This document shows, piece by piece, positions 25,554 through 37,496 of a stretch of DNA of 64,000 bases. The translations under genes and the position numbers were made by a program. The notes under the pieces are model-generated. The model saw nothing but the letters and a program-made list of their open reading frames with translations, searched no databases and was not told the origin of the DNA. How positions within the stretch are numbered: position 1 is the first letter of the stretch; every line of letters begins with the position of its first letter. The stretch comes from Luzula sylvatica (Eukaryota; Streptophyta; Magnoliopsida; Poales; Juncaceae): NCBI GenBank assembly GCA_946800325.1, contig OX326957.1, positions 50,116,307 to 50,180,306 on the forward strand. The letters are read 5' to 3'.

Positions 25554-28500
25554 TGTAGTTAAAAGCTCGTTTGAAAAAAACTCGCGGCTCCACCCGAGAA
25601 GAATTCCTCGAATAAAAAATATAGTTTGTTTTTTTTTTTTTAAATATTTATGAAGATTTTTTAATTAATAAAAAATAGCATAAAAATGTTCATGTAAAAT
25701 CAAATACGGGATATATATGATATTTTGGTTCAAAAGAATCTGACATGAAAATAAAACTTTAGTAGACAGAGATTTGTAATGTAGATTCTTTTTTATTTTA
25801 CAAAAAAGTTAGTTTTTTTTTTAAATCCTTATAAAATAGAGAAAACGCAGGGGTATATATGAAAAAGTAGTGAGATAAGAAAGAATAGTCGGTGAAAAGG
25901 TTAAGATAAAAAGCACGCACATAGTCCAGATCGGACAATGTAGGCTCCATTCCACACACTGTCCCAACCATTGTTCACTATTATCCTATTTGGACTCGTT
26001 CTACTGTTCCTCCGTGGCCCTGAACTTAATAAATGGACCTGTCATGTTTGGTTTAAAATGGAGAAGAGGTACCTTTTTTTTATGTAGAGATAAAAAGACA
26101 AATGGAGGGGTCCAAAAAAGAACAGTTGAATCTACCATGTAATGTACCATCAAGATCACACTCTACATTGTTACTCTGTTATAGCCAATATTTTCTCTCT
26201 CCTTCGATGTATTTTTGATTAGACATTTCACTCGTGCCTTTTTCATTTTCTTGCAATATTTATTTACTGATAATAATACTGACCAGTTTGGCAAGTTTTG
26301 GCCTTTTTGGTTGCATTGGTGCAATGCAATGTAATTATGTAATGCTTTGCTTATTATCTGTGTATTTGTTACAGTTATGCAGAGCAAAGTAACTAGTGAT
26401 AGACTAATGAAAAATACAATGACAATGAGACAAGATCACGAGTACACGTCCTCTGTGTGCCATAAATTGTGTCGTGTCGTACGTGCGGCGAGTCGAAAAT
26501 GCGTAGGACCGTGACTCGCTTCACGGGAAACGGACGAATCTATGACCCCCAATTATGCAGATGCAACACACGTTTATTTTGTCACTGCTTGTGCTTGATA
26601 AGTTGGTACTTGGTATCATATTCCTTGGCCAATTATGCAGTTTCATTTCCTCTTTAGCTAGATTGATGGTCAAATAAATGCATTTAAGTTTAAACCAACA
26701 ATGTTTTATGTTGGGATGTATCGATTCATGCCATTAGTGAAATAATTAAAGAAAAAACTTCATCTTTTTGAATATTTAAAAAAGAGATTTGATAATGAAA
26801 GCAAGTAAAAACATGTTAGGACTACCGATCATATCAACTGCTAATATGGGGCATCAAAATTAATTTCATGGGTTGTGGACCTACAACAGAAAAATTAGGA
26901 CTGTACTGATGATAAAGATCCAACAATGTCGACAAAATGCACAATACAATGATAGGGCAAATTATAACTCATAATTGAAAAAGATGCCACTGGACTCGTG
27001 GTCCAGTGAGATTTGAGTCTCATTAACGTCAATGAATGGAGGATTTGAATCTCATTAAAACCAATGGACTCGTGACCCAGTAGGATCGTCGAATCTTCTC
27101 TATTTACTCGCTTTTTTTTTATAATTTTGAAAAGATGGGTTGATATTACCATTTGGATTAATCATTAGAATTAGCATTATATGAACAGCCATCATATGAT
27201 TAATCATTAGAATTAACAGTATATAATCAATTAACTTAATCATTAGAATGTGATTTCTTGAATATTATTTTATTTTATTTATGGCATCAAAGTTAATTTC
27301 TTGAAATTCAGCAATTCAATGTAATGTTTCGTGGAATTGATATTGAAAAATATTACAAAGAAATATTGAACACGTAGTATATCTAATATATTCATAGATA
27401 TATGCAATGGTGTGCTACAACAACATAAATAAAAATGATATGTTACTCATATTATTAAAAAAATATATATACTTTGGGCATAACCAATGTTTTAAATTGC
27501 GATATTTCGATCGGTAGCGGTTGGACATTCTTTTTTATAGCGGATTGTGATAGCGGACGCAATTGCGACACTATAGCATTATTGCGGACATTCGTTGCAA
27601 TATTATTTTATTTAATAATGATAGTGTGTTTTAAATATATTTTTCACAATTTTTTTGTCACAATTATATCATGAAATTCCCTGTCTAATTTTTCTCAAAA
27701 TAAATTATATCATGAAATTTGACCAGGGACAAAAATCGGCCAAAAATAATTATGATCCGAATAACATCTGCAAAATATTAAAAAAATGAGTGTATAGTAA
27801 TACTATATGAATATTATAAGAAATTAAATCATGTATATTAAGTTTCAAAAATGCAACAACACATAATTGTGTACCTGTAAACGGACAATATCACATTGGG
27901 CAACATCTGAAATGAAAACCTCAAACCCGCTAATTCTCAAATTTGAATACATTTCCTCAGCAATCACTATTCTTAAACTCTACCCTTTTCTCTTGTTTTA
28001 TCTCTCGTCTAGACAAGTTTCCTGGTGTAGAATGATTGGATTGGAGAGAGAAACACGTATTTGGGATATATACACATATATGATAAGATCTAGTGAACAT
28101 ACATCTTTTGAAACATAAAAACTGCTTGCACCCTTTCACTATTATGTAAAAACGAAATTGATAAATTGTCCGAACCGAATCTGAATTTTTACAAAAGTTA
28201 TAGTAATCTAATTATATTTCCATCCGAATTTGTTACAACTCAATTGGAGTTCGGACACGAAAGTTATGAAGGATTTACTAATTGCGTATAAAATTGTCGC
28301 ACCCTTTCGGTATTTCATTAGAACGAAAATGATAAATCATTCAACTGGAAAATAAATCTTTATACAAGTTCTAGATAATCTTATTATATATCCAATCCAA
28401 TTTGAACCATCCAAATTGGAGTTAGTATGTGAAAGTTATGACAATTTACTAAAACGTGTTTCAACTGAATTTTCTGATTTTTACTGTATTTTTCATACAA

Positions 28501-29039
28501 CTGTTTCTTATTAATTTAACTATGTATATTCAATACACATATGTGTATCTAGTATACACATTATTAATTTGATCTTATTACATATCCTTTCAGGTCAATC
28601 ATTCAAAGTTTAAATATTGAGAAGTTTAAGGTTTGAAGTGAAAAAATAATTAATATATAAGAAATTTGACATCATAATGCAACATTCAGCCGCTAATAAA
28701 AATAAAAACATCTATTTTTTCCTAATTAAAAATAATAACTAAATGAGAAAACAATAATTTACAACATACATATTTTAAGATATTATTTAGAGTACATTAT
28801 TTTATATGAAATTTGTATTCTATAAAAAAATTCTTATGCTTTTCGTTAAATATTGTCTTATTTTGCGTGAAAGGTTTTTTTATTCTTTTACAACCCAACT
28901 TATTTTATTGTTTTTATTATCTCTTAGTAAAATATTTTCTTTTTGTATAGTTTTTGGATTGAAACAAATAAAAAAATGACAAAGATTCTTTTAATCTAAA
29001 AAAAAATATGAATAAAGTATTAATTGTAATTCTCAAGAT
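25554..29039. other. Gene-free stretch with retroelement scraps
   Basis: Mostly AT-rich spacer. 26970-27090 contains two imperfect copies of a GGACTCGTGxyCCAGT word. 27485-27600 (AATGTTTTAAATTGCGATA and repeated ATAGCGGA/GCGGAC words) looks like one half of an eroded inverted-repeat element. 28115-28480 is described separately. No coding gene was recognised. Confidence 0.4.
28115..28480. mobile_element. Truncated LTR fragment related to the solo LTR at 37627-38795
   Basis: Shares an ordered series of words with about 38300-38640, including CAATTGGAGTTCGGAC, ACGAAAGTTATG-like text and CACCCTTTCGGTATTTCATT. Like that LTR it contains two successive diverged copies of a unit of about 150 bp. No ends were recognised. 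Confidence 0.65.
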
Positions 29040-29047
29040 CTCATAGA

Positions 29048-29645
29048 CAATGTTGTAAAAGACGAAATACGGTACATAACGGTCGGGTACCGTTTTAGTG
29101 TATTATCCGTAAAACGGCAAAAAATAGTAAAAAAATGATCACTCGAAAAGGTACTATTTTATTTAAAATTTGAAGAAAAAACAAGAAAAATATATAATAA
29201 TTCAATTTTTAATAGTAAAACATAAAAATAACTGAATGTCCAAAATAAAATTAAAAAACATAAACGTCAAACAACATAAACTAAATCCAAATCAACGTCA
29301 AACAAAAACTAAATCGTAAAATCATTACAACCACGTCGCCAGTCGCCAGAGAAGCTTGCACAAGAAGAAGAAAGGAAGTATACACGCCGAGAAGGAAATC
29401 CAAGAATAGAGAGAGAAGGAAAAAAATGACTGGAAAAGAAATGAACCGAAAAATTAAAAGAAAATCAAAGGCCCATCAAGTTTGTTGTAAAAAACGACCG
29501 TTTTTTGGTCCGTAAAACGGTCAAATACGGTAAAAAAAATGTTTGACCGTTTTTCTCTACCGTCTTGCAAAAAACGATACGATTTTTCACCGTAACATCG
29601 TTTTTCGACCGTTTACATCGTTTTTCGACATTTTTTACAACATTG
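29048..29645. mobile_element. hAT-type MITE, 598 bp, with 8-bp target duplication
   Basis: The left end CAATGTTGTAAAAGACG and right end TTTTTTACAACATTG are inverted repeats. The flanks are CTCATAGA (29040-29047) and CTCATATA (29646-29653), a 7/8 match. Subterminal sequence is rich in ACGGTC/GACCGT words shared with 1265-2286. No transposase is present. Confidence 0.8.
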
Positions 29646-30819
29646 CTCATATAAGAGTCCAATATACTTTATCGAAACTTAATAAGGAATCTAAAAACTC
29701 AATATATGTTTTTCTAAATTATTCAAGAAAGTTAGGGTGTTTTCTGAAAAATTCCCTCATAATTATTCATCAGCATAGATTCGTGACTTCAGAAAAGAAA
29801 GAAGAAAAAAAAAAGTAACGATACATTGATCTTTTTTGTCAAATAGTTCCATCCATAATCAAATCATTTGTGTGGGCATTAGTTATAGAATAATAATACT
29901 TGCGTACAATATCGGATTACGAGTTAGGTTTAAATAAATAAAAACAAGTTAAGTATTATTATTTCTTACGTACGGAATATCAACGTACGTATAGTATACA
30001 GAAAAAAAGAACTCAAATTACTTTCTCGAATTGTCAAATTATAATACAACAATCCTCGCAATATTCATGCACATGGCTTCACCTAACCTATCTCTTTCAT
30101 CATCCCCTCAATTTACCTTTAAATCCTTCAAAATTTCGTATTGTCAGAAAACAACGAATTAGAAAATATAGAAAATACTTATATTTTCTTGGTATTTATT
30201 TGTAATTTTGGTCACCAGTATGTGGGTCTAGTGTCCAAATCAAGGAATTCCTTTGGCATCTTGCTTGTGAAATGATTAATTGATTATTATTATTATTATT
30301 ATTATCATGGTCGATGAAACATGCACAAAATAAAAATATAAAAAATGCAAAAATGTCCCTCACAAAATATTTTTGGCATGAAGAGGTCACTATCGATTGC
30401 ATGTGAAGAAGGTTAAGTATACACTTTCGGTTCATTCAATGATAATAAGTTAATAACTAGATATAATTAAGGGCCCTTTATATTCACATGTTCTCTTGTT
30501 TGTGTATTTTAGATCAATCATTATAAACATGTACTTACTTACCATGTTTTCATATGTTTCAGCATGTTCTTTTATGTTCATTACAATAAATATTACACCA
30601 ACAATGCAGTTTAGGAAAAACATTGCGACATTGTCTGATGTCGATATACCATTTTAAGCATGAATAAACTTTTTATGTTCATATCGCAAAATGACGTTTA
30701 ATGTTAAATATTTATATATCATATACAAAATTTGGATCTCGGCCTTTCGCCATGAATACAAAATTGGCAAAATATTTCCCCCAAATCCTCAATTTTCACC
30801 GCCAAATACAAAAACTCGT
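29646..30819. other. Gene-free stretch 3' of MSH1
   Basis: Contains the presumed MSH1 3' UTR near 30819 and AT-rich spacer with an (ATT)n run at about 30285-30305. Nothing else was recognised. Confidence 0.5.
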
Positions 30820-33800
30820 TCATTTGTGCAGAGAAAGAGGTTCGAGAGAGAGACAAGAAATAGAAGTACCGAAATTACGGTGCTTGCCATCAGCCTTGTT
30901 GACAAGTTTGAAACCATTCAAAGGAAGCTGGTTAATGAGAAGCGTCTCCAATTTGCACGCAACACTTTTTCCCGCCACGATGAAATACAAAGCGGTGGCA
31001 TCTTGCATTCCTTCCTTCGATCTATGCGCTCTCAATCTCCCCTCCAAATCATCCGTCTAAAACCCCCCACAACAAATAAACATAAATTCAAGGACCTTTT
31101 CGCAAAGATGCAAAAGTACAGGGTTTTTTAAAAAAAAATTACCTGGCCAACATATAATTTGTTATTGGATCGGACGAGAACATACAAACAGGAAACGCCA
31201 ACCGTCGAAGGAGGCGGTTGTTCTCTCGGCCCCACAACAACTCCTTTCGCCACCTCAGCACCACCTTTTTCGCAAATTACCAAAACGTCCCTCTCCACTT
31301 CCTTCACCAAATCGCCACTCTTAACTCTCGTACCGGTCTCGACATACTTCACCTCGCTCTCTTTCATACACCGGTACAACTCCTCGGCCCTCTCGATGAT
31401 ATTTTCCGGTACGCCCTCTCTCTGCGCGGTTTGAAACGCGAGACTCTCTCTGCAAACGCCATCCGCCAGTCCGAGAGTCGGTTTGATCATACCGCTTTTT
31501 AGGGTTTCGGTACCCATTGCTTTGAAAACCGTGTTGGAGGTGCTTAATGGGAGGTCAAAGAGACCGTGGAGGTGCGTCGAGACGATGCCGAGACAACCGG
31601 TACGGTCTAGGGTTTCGACTATGCTGCCGGCAATACACGTACCTTTCGCCGTTTCGGTACCGCGACAAATTTCGTCGATCAGTACCAAGGTTTTGGAGGT
31701 CGCTCGAGTGATTATGGATCGGATCTCAGACATCTCGATCTACAGGAATTTTTTTATTCAAGAAAAAAATTAGGGACATTTCAGAAAGAACCCCTGCATT
31801 ATTGGAAAGTGCAAATAATCCCCTTTTTTCTTGAAATACTAAAATATCACATGTTTGTAAGCTAGAAACTACAATGGGGGTACCTTTCCATATTTCTTAC
31901 AACGAAAGGGCTTTTTTGCAATTTAAACATAATGCAGGGGCATTTTTGCAAACTTCCCCAAATACATAAACAAACATTTTGTTTTACCTGAAAGGTGCTT
32001 TTACCATCGCAAGGGCTATCGTAACTCTTCATGTGGAGCATTACCGAATCAAAATGAGGAATGATTGCTGACCTGGCGGGGACCATCAAACCGCAAATGC
32101 CGAGAATCGAAGCCGCACAAATCGATCTCAACAAACTCGACTTGCCGCCTCCGTTGGGTCCGGTTAACAGAAACATAGCCTCCATTTTCACGTCGTTCGG
32201 CACTGCGTTTCCCTGCGTTAGATCTAGCCAGTACGGGTATAAACTGGAGATCTCCATTGCAGATTTTTCTTTGGTTAGTGTTGGAAATATCCATCCTCTT
32301 CTCCTCCCTTCACTGTTCAGAATAAAATAATAAATTGAATATGTAATAATTATAAAAAAAAAGTATTGATTTTACCTGACATGACAGAAGAGGGCTTTTG
32401 ATATGATGAGTAACATTGAGGAGAAAACGAGGACATTAATATTGTTTTGTAATTCGGTTGATAATTCTCTTAATAATTCTAGAACCTTCTCTCGAGCCTT
32501 TTCACACGCTTCGTGGTATCTAAAATTACACAAAATAAACAAATTAATTAAGAAATAAATATTATTATTGTTAATAATATTGTTACCTAATTAGGGCGTT
32601 TTCGACTTTGGAAGTGGTGTACCAGTCATCGCCGATTTTTCGTCCTCTTGCGTCAGAGGCAGGTACGAGATTTTTAATTTGATGCTCGCCCTGTGTGTTG
32701 GCCCACACACTAGGTTTGAATCTTTTTCCTTTGAACCAAATGGATCCGATTTCTTTGTAATAACATATTTCCCCTTTAGTCCCTCCAATTGGAGATATTA
32801 CCGATTTCACCCTCGATACCACCGGCACAAAATCCTCCATCACTGCGAGAGAGAGAGACTCTGCGACTTTATCCACTTGAGAGAACTCTTCTTCGAAATG
32901 AATTCTTTTCACTTTGTTTTTCCAAATCGATTCAATATCCTCGAAAAACTCGTTCGGGATGAATTCGAACGAGTTTATTTTTTGGTCCTTTTCTCTCTCT
33001 AGAGAAATCACCTCTTCGATTCTCTCCGATATCAAATTGCACTCCTTCACCTGCAAATAAAAAAACATAAACCCTAAAACCCTAAACCCTAATGAAAATA
33101 AATTTGAGTTGAGAGAATTACGAGAATTTCGTAGTGGACTCGGAGACCGGTGGAGATAAAAGTGGGGAGCAGTAATTTATGAAGAATATTAGAGAGATCA
33201 GGAATTCTATCCATTTGCAATATTTCATCGGCTACGTTTTTAATTCTACAGAATTCTATGTGATTCGCTTCTTTTGATTCCAGTAATTTCACTAGCTGAC
33301 GAAATCATCACAAAAATTATACTCCTTAATAAATTATTTTTAAAATATTATATACCTTGGCGGAAGAAATGCAAGTGAAATCAGGAATGGAACAAGTCAC
33401 GTTGCTCATCAATCTACAAGCCTCTACAAAAATAAATTAATTAACATAATTAATCAAGAAAAAATATATATTATTCAATAATGTGAAAATACCTTGAATT
33501 GCAGAAGCAACATCGAAAGCAGGAGGATTCAATAGAAGATCTCTAATATACCTAACAAAACAAAATTAATTAACCCCCTTAAACCCTAAACCCAAATTCG
33601 AAATAAAACAAACGAAATTTAAATTTAAAAAATCAAAAATTACAAGCGAGGAAGACCAGTTGAATTGGAAGGAAGCAAAACGTTTAATAAAGTAGGAATT
33701 CCTTCGGTTTGAATTACGCCAATTTGAGTTGCGGTTCCAAAATACAAAGGCTGCGGTTTGTTTTCTGAATTTATCGTCACGTTTCTGAATGTCGTTTCCT

Positions 33801-35685
33801 CATCCAACCCATATATTTCCCTCACCTACTCAAAAACAAAAATAAATTAATCAATTAATAACTCGTAAAAAATTTAATAATAATATAAGTATATACCTTG
33901 GATAATATTTCGTGGAGAGGATCACCATCGAACCATTCGAAATATTTATTATTACATTCTCCCCATAATAATCCCCCATCCCCATATTCTCCCCATCTCG
34001 TCGTCCCTACATAATTTTCATTAATCAAATATAAATTTATTTAATTAATTATTTATTTGAATTGAACCTGAGCAATTATTTTTAAGAGAGGAATGAAGAA
34101 ATAAATGGTGAAATCGACAAATTCTAAGTTTAGTTACAACGGCTTCTTCGGTGAGACCTTCTTCCAAACAATAAGTCTTCATTGTTTCTATTACCGAGAT
34201 TAAACTATATCCTTTTGCCGATCTCGATACCCCTTAAAAATAATTACAAAATTATATATATAATTATAAATAAAAAAATAATTATTTAATAAATTCAAAT
34301 AACTTGGAGAGCAAGCAAGGATTGTACCGACAATTGGCATGGGATCGGGAAAGTCAACGTCGTGGTCAACGCCAGCTAGACCGAATACATAAGGACTACC
34401 TGGATGTGCGTGTCTATAATAATAATCATAAATTAAATTAAATTATTTAAGTATCATTTAATGATTTTTTGAATTTATGAGAAATGCAATTTAGTAAATT
34501 ACCCAGAAATAAATCGATCTTTACGAGAACGAGCTTGCACTGGACCCTGAATCTCCTCGACTATGCACTAACATATAATAAAGTTATATGATTATATTTA
34601 TATACTCATTAAATATTTTATATTGGCATTATTTTTTAATTTAAATTTACTTACAACTGAAAACCCATTTCGTGTTAAATCATCCAAAGTTTGGCGCAGG
34701 TTCTGAAATTACAATCACAATATTAACAAATTAAAAAACATAATTTAGTAAAAATAAACGAATACCACAATGGGGCAGCCAGCTTTAGGGACATTTTCGG
34801 AATTTAAACCGCCCATTGGATTTAAACCCGCGTATTCTACCAGAATACATGCATCGAAACCAACCGCTTCGTAGAAATCTCCAACCTGAATTCAAAGTCA
34901 AGATTTGAAACTTCAAAATTCGAATCGATTGATCGAGTAAGATTATAATGGTGATTGAATAAATACTCTGCAGAGGAGGACTTCACGAGGAAATCTTGAT
35001 TTGAACTGCAGTATCTCCATGTTCAAATTTCCATCTTTCAAACTGAATTTGCGTAATAATTGTGAATTAGCACAATTTTGAATCATAATTTAGAAGAATG
35101 TAATGTTTTTTATTAGTTAAGAATCGAGATTAAGAATTACCTTCCATTCTTCAGGGTAACATCCAAACCCAACAAATTGGAGTAAGAAAGCCTCTTTGTT
35201 AGATGAATAGTAGAAGGCTTTCTGCAGGTCTCCATTTTCTACATGATAAATCAAAGTATTAAGAATAAATAGATTCAAACGGTTTGAAAATTCAAAAACC
35301 TAAAATTTTAACGAACCTCTTTCCACCATTGAATATGAGGTTGAGATTCTTCATTGTTCAGTATATTACGCTTTGGAAATTTCCGAGCAGCCATGGAAAT
35401 TACTTTCGGAAGCTTCCGTGATCTCAAAAAGTACCTCCTCCCAACCACCCTATACGAGCAAATAGATGTTCAACCTCTCGATCGTAAAACATAGATAATA
35501 ATCATCTCAAAATCAAAATGTGTTGCTTCTAATCAAAACGAGAAATCGAGCAAGCTCCGATGAACTTACATGGGAAGAATCGAGGAGTTGTGAGGCTTTC
35601 TGATCAGTAAAGGCTGCAGCGAGCAGGCGAGAGAGCACAACCGAGGCGAAGACGCCATGAGCGAGCTCACCACGAAGCGGCGCAT
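30820..35685 (-). CDS. MSH1: MSH1, organellar MutS homologue with C-terminal GIY-YIG domain
   Basis: Nineteen exons join in phase to 1088 residues (Arabidopsis MSH1 is of similar length): 35685-35570, 35449-35317, 35238-35141, 35042-34967, 34885-34766, 34702-34655, 34567-34503, 34413-34328, 34232-34068, 34006-33897, 33825-33644, 33551-33493, 33423-33356, 33295-33122, 33050-32587, 32519-32376, 32312-31988, 31739-31143, 31056-30820. The N-terminus (MRRFVVSSLMASSPRL and an Arg/Ser-rich continuation) looks like a dual mitochondrial/plastid transit peptide. VGDFYEAVG (142-150) holds the F-x-E mismatch-reading motif. GPNGGGKS (754-761) is Walker A, LVLIDEICRGT (about 829-839) Walker B with D833-E834. 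The tail from about 990 (CLYVLVRSNNKLYVGQ, then EGRLRAHRSKEG) is the GIY-YIG nuclease-like domain unique to plant MSH1. The protein suppresses ectopic recombination and repairs mismatches in organelle DNA. The frame is intact throughout. Confidence 0.97.
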
Positions 35686-36135
35686 CTCGTGCGATCCTTG
35701 AGGGTTCTCTTGAGTAGCCCAAGGGTTTCAGGGAGGAGCAGGTCTAGGGTTTCGCCATTGGCAGGCTGCCCAGTTCCCCGTAAAGTAGGTTGCTTTGATA
35801 TTCCCGCCATTAGTGTTAAGCCGGGAGACTGTAAAATCCGGAATTGGATTCTCGGATCTGAAGTAGAAAGATATATTTGAATTTTTCCGGATCTGGAATT
35901 AACCCGAGATTTTGATTCACGATTCAAGCTCGAAATAAAATTATTTATGAAGATATATTTCATATTTGCAGTTTTTTCTTGTTCTCCTAATTATTAACTG
36001 CCACTCGTATTCTAACTTCTCATGGTTACAATATACTTCGTAAATAACTTCTATAAAATTAGCCACACCATTGAATTCCAAAAAGAAAATAAGAACATAA
36101 ATCACACCATTAGAAAGGAAAAATAGAATCGAAAC
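35686..36135. other. Putative shared promoter between MSH1 and a small membrane-protein gene
   Basis: MSH1 reads leftwards from 35685 and the candidate gene reads rightwards from about 36136, leaving about 450 bp for both. The MSH1-proximal part up to 35830 is GC-richer, as expected for its 5' leader. No defined motif is claimed. Confidence 0.35.
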
Positions 36136-37135
36136 ATGAATCGAGACGATCTTCCATCCCAATCCGTTAATGATTTGACTGGTAAATATATCTAATATTT
36201 TATTTTGTTGATTTGTAACAGTAATATCCCCTGTTTAATATATTTTTTAAATTATTTTCGTAAGCATTGTTGATCGACAAGAACGACGACATAGAGAAAG
36301 GGCTTAAAAACGAGAGAGAGAGAGAGAGAGAATACACAAGGCTCACATACTTCAGAACAAAGAAGAGAACTCGTTACCTTCCGAATAAGTCAAGTTAATA
36401 ACTATTCTATATTTCTTCTCATTTTATCATATTACTTAATAGATGCAATTTCAAAAAAAAACTCGAATTTTTATTTGGTAAATTATACCCTTCCCGTAGA
36501 ACCCACCCCCACACCCTCTATATCCTAATTAAAACACTCAATTAAGTGATAAATAACACAAAAAAAACATTCAATTAACAGTTAACTGATATTAATTATT
36601 AATTATATTATATACATATTAGTTAAATGTTAATTATTAACTACAGTTAACATTTGTAGGCATTGGGCATAATAAACAATATTATCTTCGACGGGTTTTT
36701 TTTCTTTTACTACAGTTCGACGTCCGTTCGAGCTTTGCTCATCATACACGTGGTGCTCGTTATATTATATTCTTACCTTGAAGATCCAAAGAAATGGATT
36801 AACAAACCTGCTAATGATTTTTCAAAAGCAGAAACACTCATTTTATTCGGAACATTTCTGGTATATTAAATTTTTTATATTTCCTTCTCATTATTCTATA
36901 ATTTAATCGATGCAAGTTTACATATGAATACGTTTTCTGCAAAAAGAAAACCCTAATTTAGGTTTAATATTTGCAGGCCTTCACGATCATTTTGCATGTT
37001 CTCATTAGGTCTTGCTTACTTTATGTTATGGAAGCTTACGGTAGTTGGATATTCGTACCAATTTTCCTCGTCGTAAACACTATGCTCATTATATTCGATA
37101 TCGTGCGATGGTTGGACAAACCTGCTAATGAATGA
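36136..37135 (+). CDS. Candidate small multi-pass membrane protein (copy 1), 5' exons uncertain
   Basis: Two exons are convincing: 36716-36860 (after a TTTTACTACAG acceptor) and 36977-37135 (after TTTGCAG), joined in phase and ending in TGA. They encode three hydrophobic stretches: RALLIIHVVLVILYSYLE, LILFGTFLAFTIILHVLI, and GSWIFVPIFLVVNTMLIIF, with a tail DIVRWLDKPANE. A possible first exon begins MNRDDLPSQSVNDLT at 36136 followed by a GTAAAT donor, and an acidic exon (LLIDKNDDIEKGLKNE) may follow from 36269, but I found no donor that keeps phase with 36716. A GA tract lies at about 36316-36331. The last exon has a diverged second copy at 40319-40486, with similar hydrophobic pattern and stop position. 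The family is not recognised; this could be a decaying gene. Confidence 0.4.
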
Positions 37136-37141
37136 TTGGTA

Positions 37142-37254
37142 AACATAAATCGATCACAAATTTGACACAAATGCATAATTTTATTTCATTAATAATATCA
37201 CAAATCAAACACAAACGTATGTATTTGTGTCAAATTTGTGATCGGTTTATGTGT
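37142..37254. mobile_element. Small foldback element inside the duplicated segment
   Basis: Arms of about 35 bp (37142-37176 and 37219-37254) are near-perfect reverse complements, both containing ATTTGTGTCAAATTTGTGAT or its complement. The other copy of the duplication (after 40486) lacks this stretch, so it was inserted after the duplication. Confidence 0.75.
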
Positions 37255-37365
37255 ACCTATTATACTTATTATTTATCACGTTTGATTTATTGTTGTATAT
37301 TTGTTCGTAACTAAATTCTCCATGAATCATGTACAATTATTTATTGTTTTAAATAAGCTCTCGCA

Positions 37366-37455
37366 ATTGAACAAATACACTCGTTGTTCTTTGAGGATTC
37401 GCGAATGTCCCAAATTCAAAATAAAATAGTGATTGTTTCCCTAAATTATAGTCAC
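37366..37455 (-). pseudogene. Fragment of the pullulanase last exon
   Basis: Read on the minus strand, about 29 codons match the C-terminus of the pullulanase gene at 40578-40791 and end at the equivalent TAA. Residues include QSLF, then RTTSVFVQL and ELI before the stop. The frame is still open over this span, but everything upstream of it in the enzyme is missing. It lies in the same position and orientation relative to the small membrane-protein exon as the real gene does, so it was carried along by a local duplication. Confidence 0.85.
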
Positions 37456-37496
37456 ATAAATAAATATTAGATTTACATAATAAATTATATTAATTA

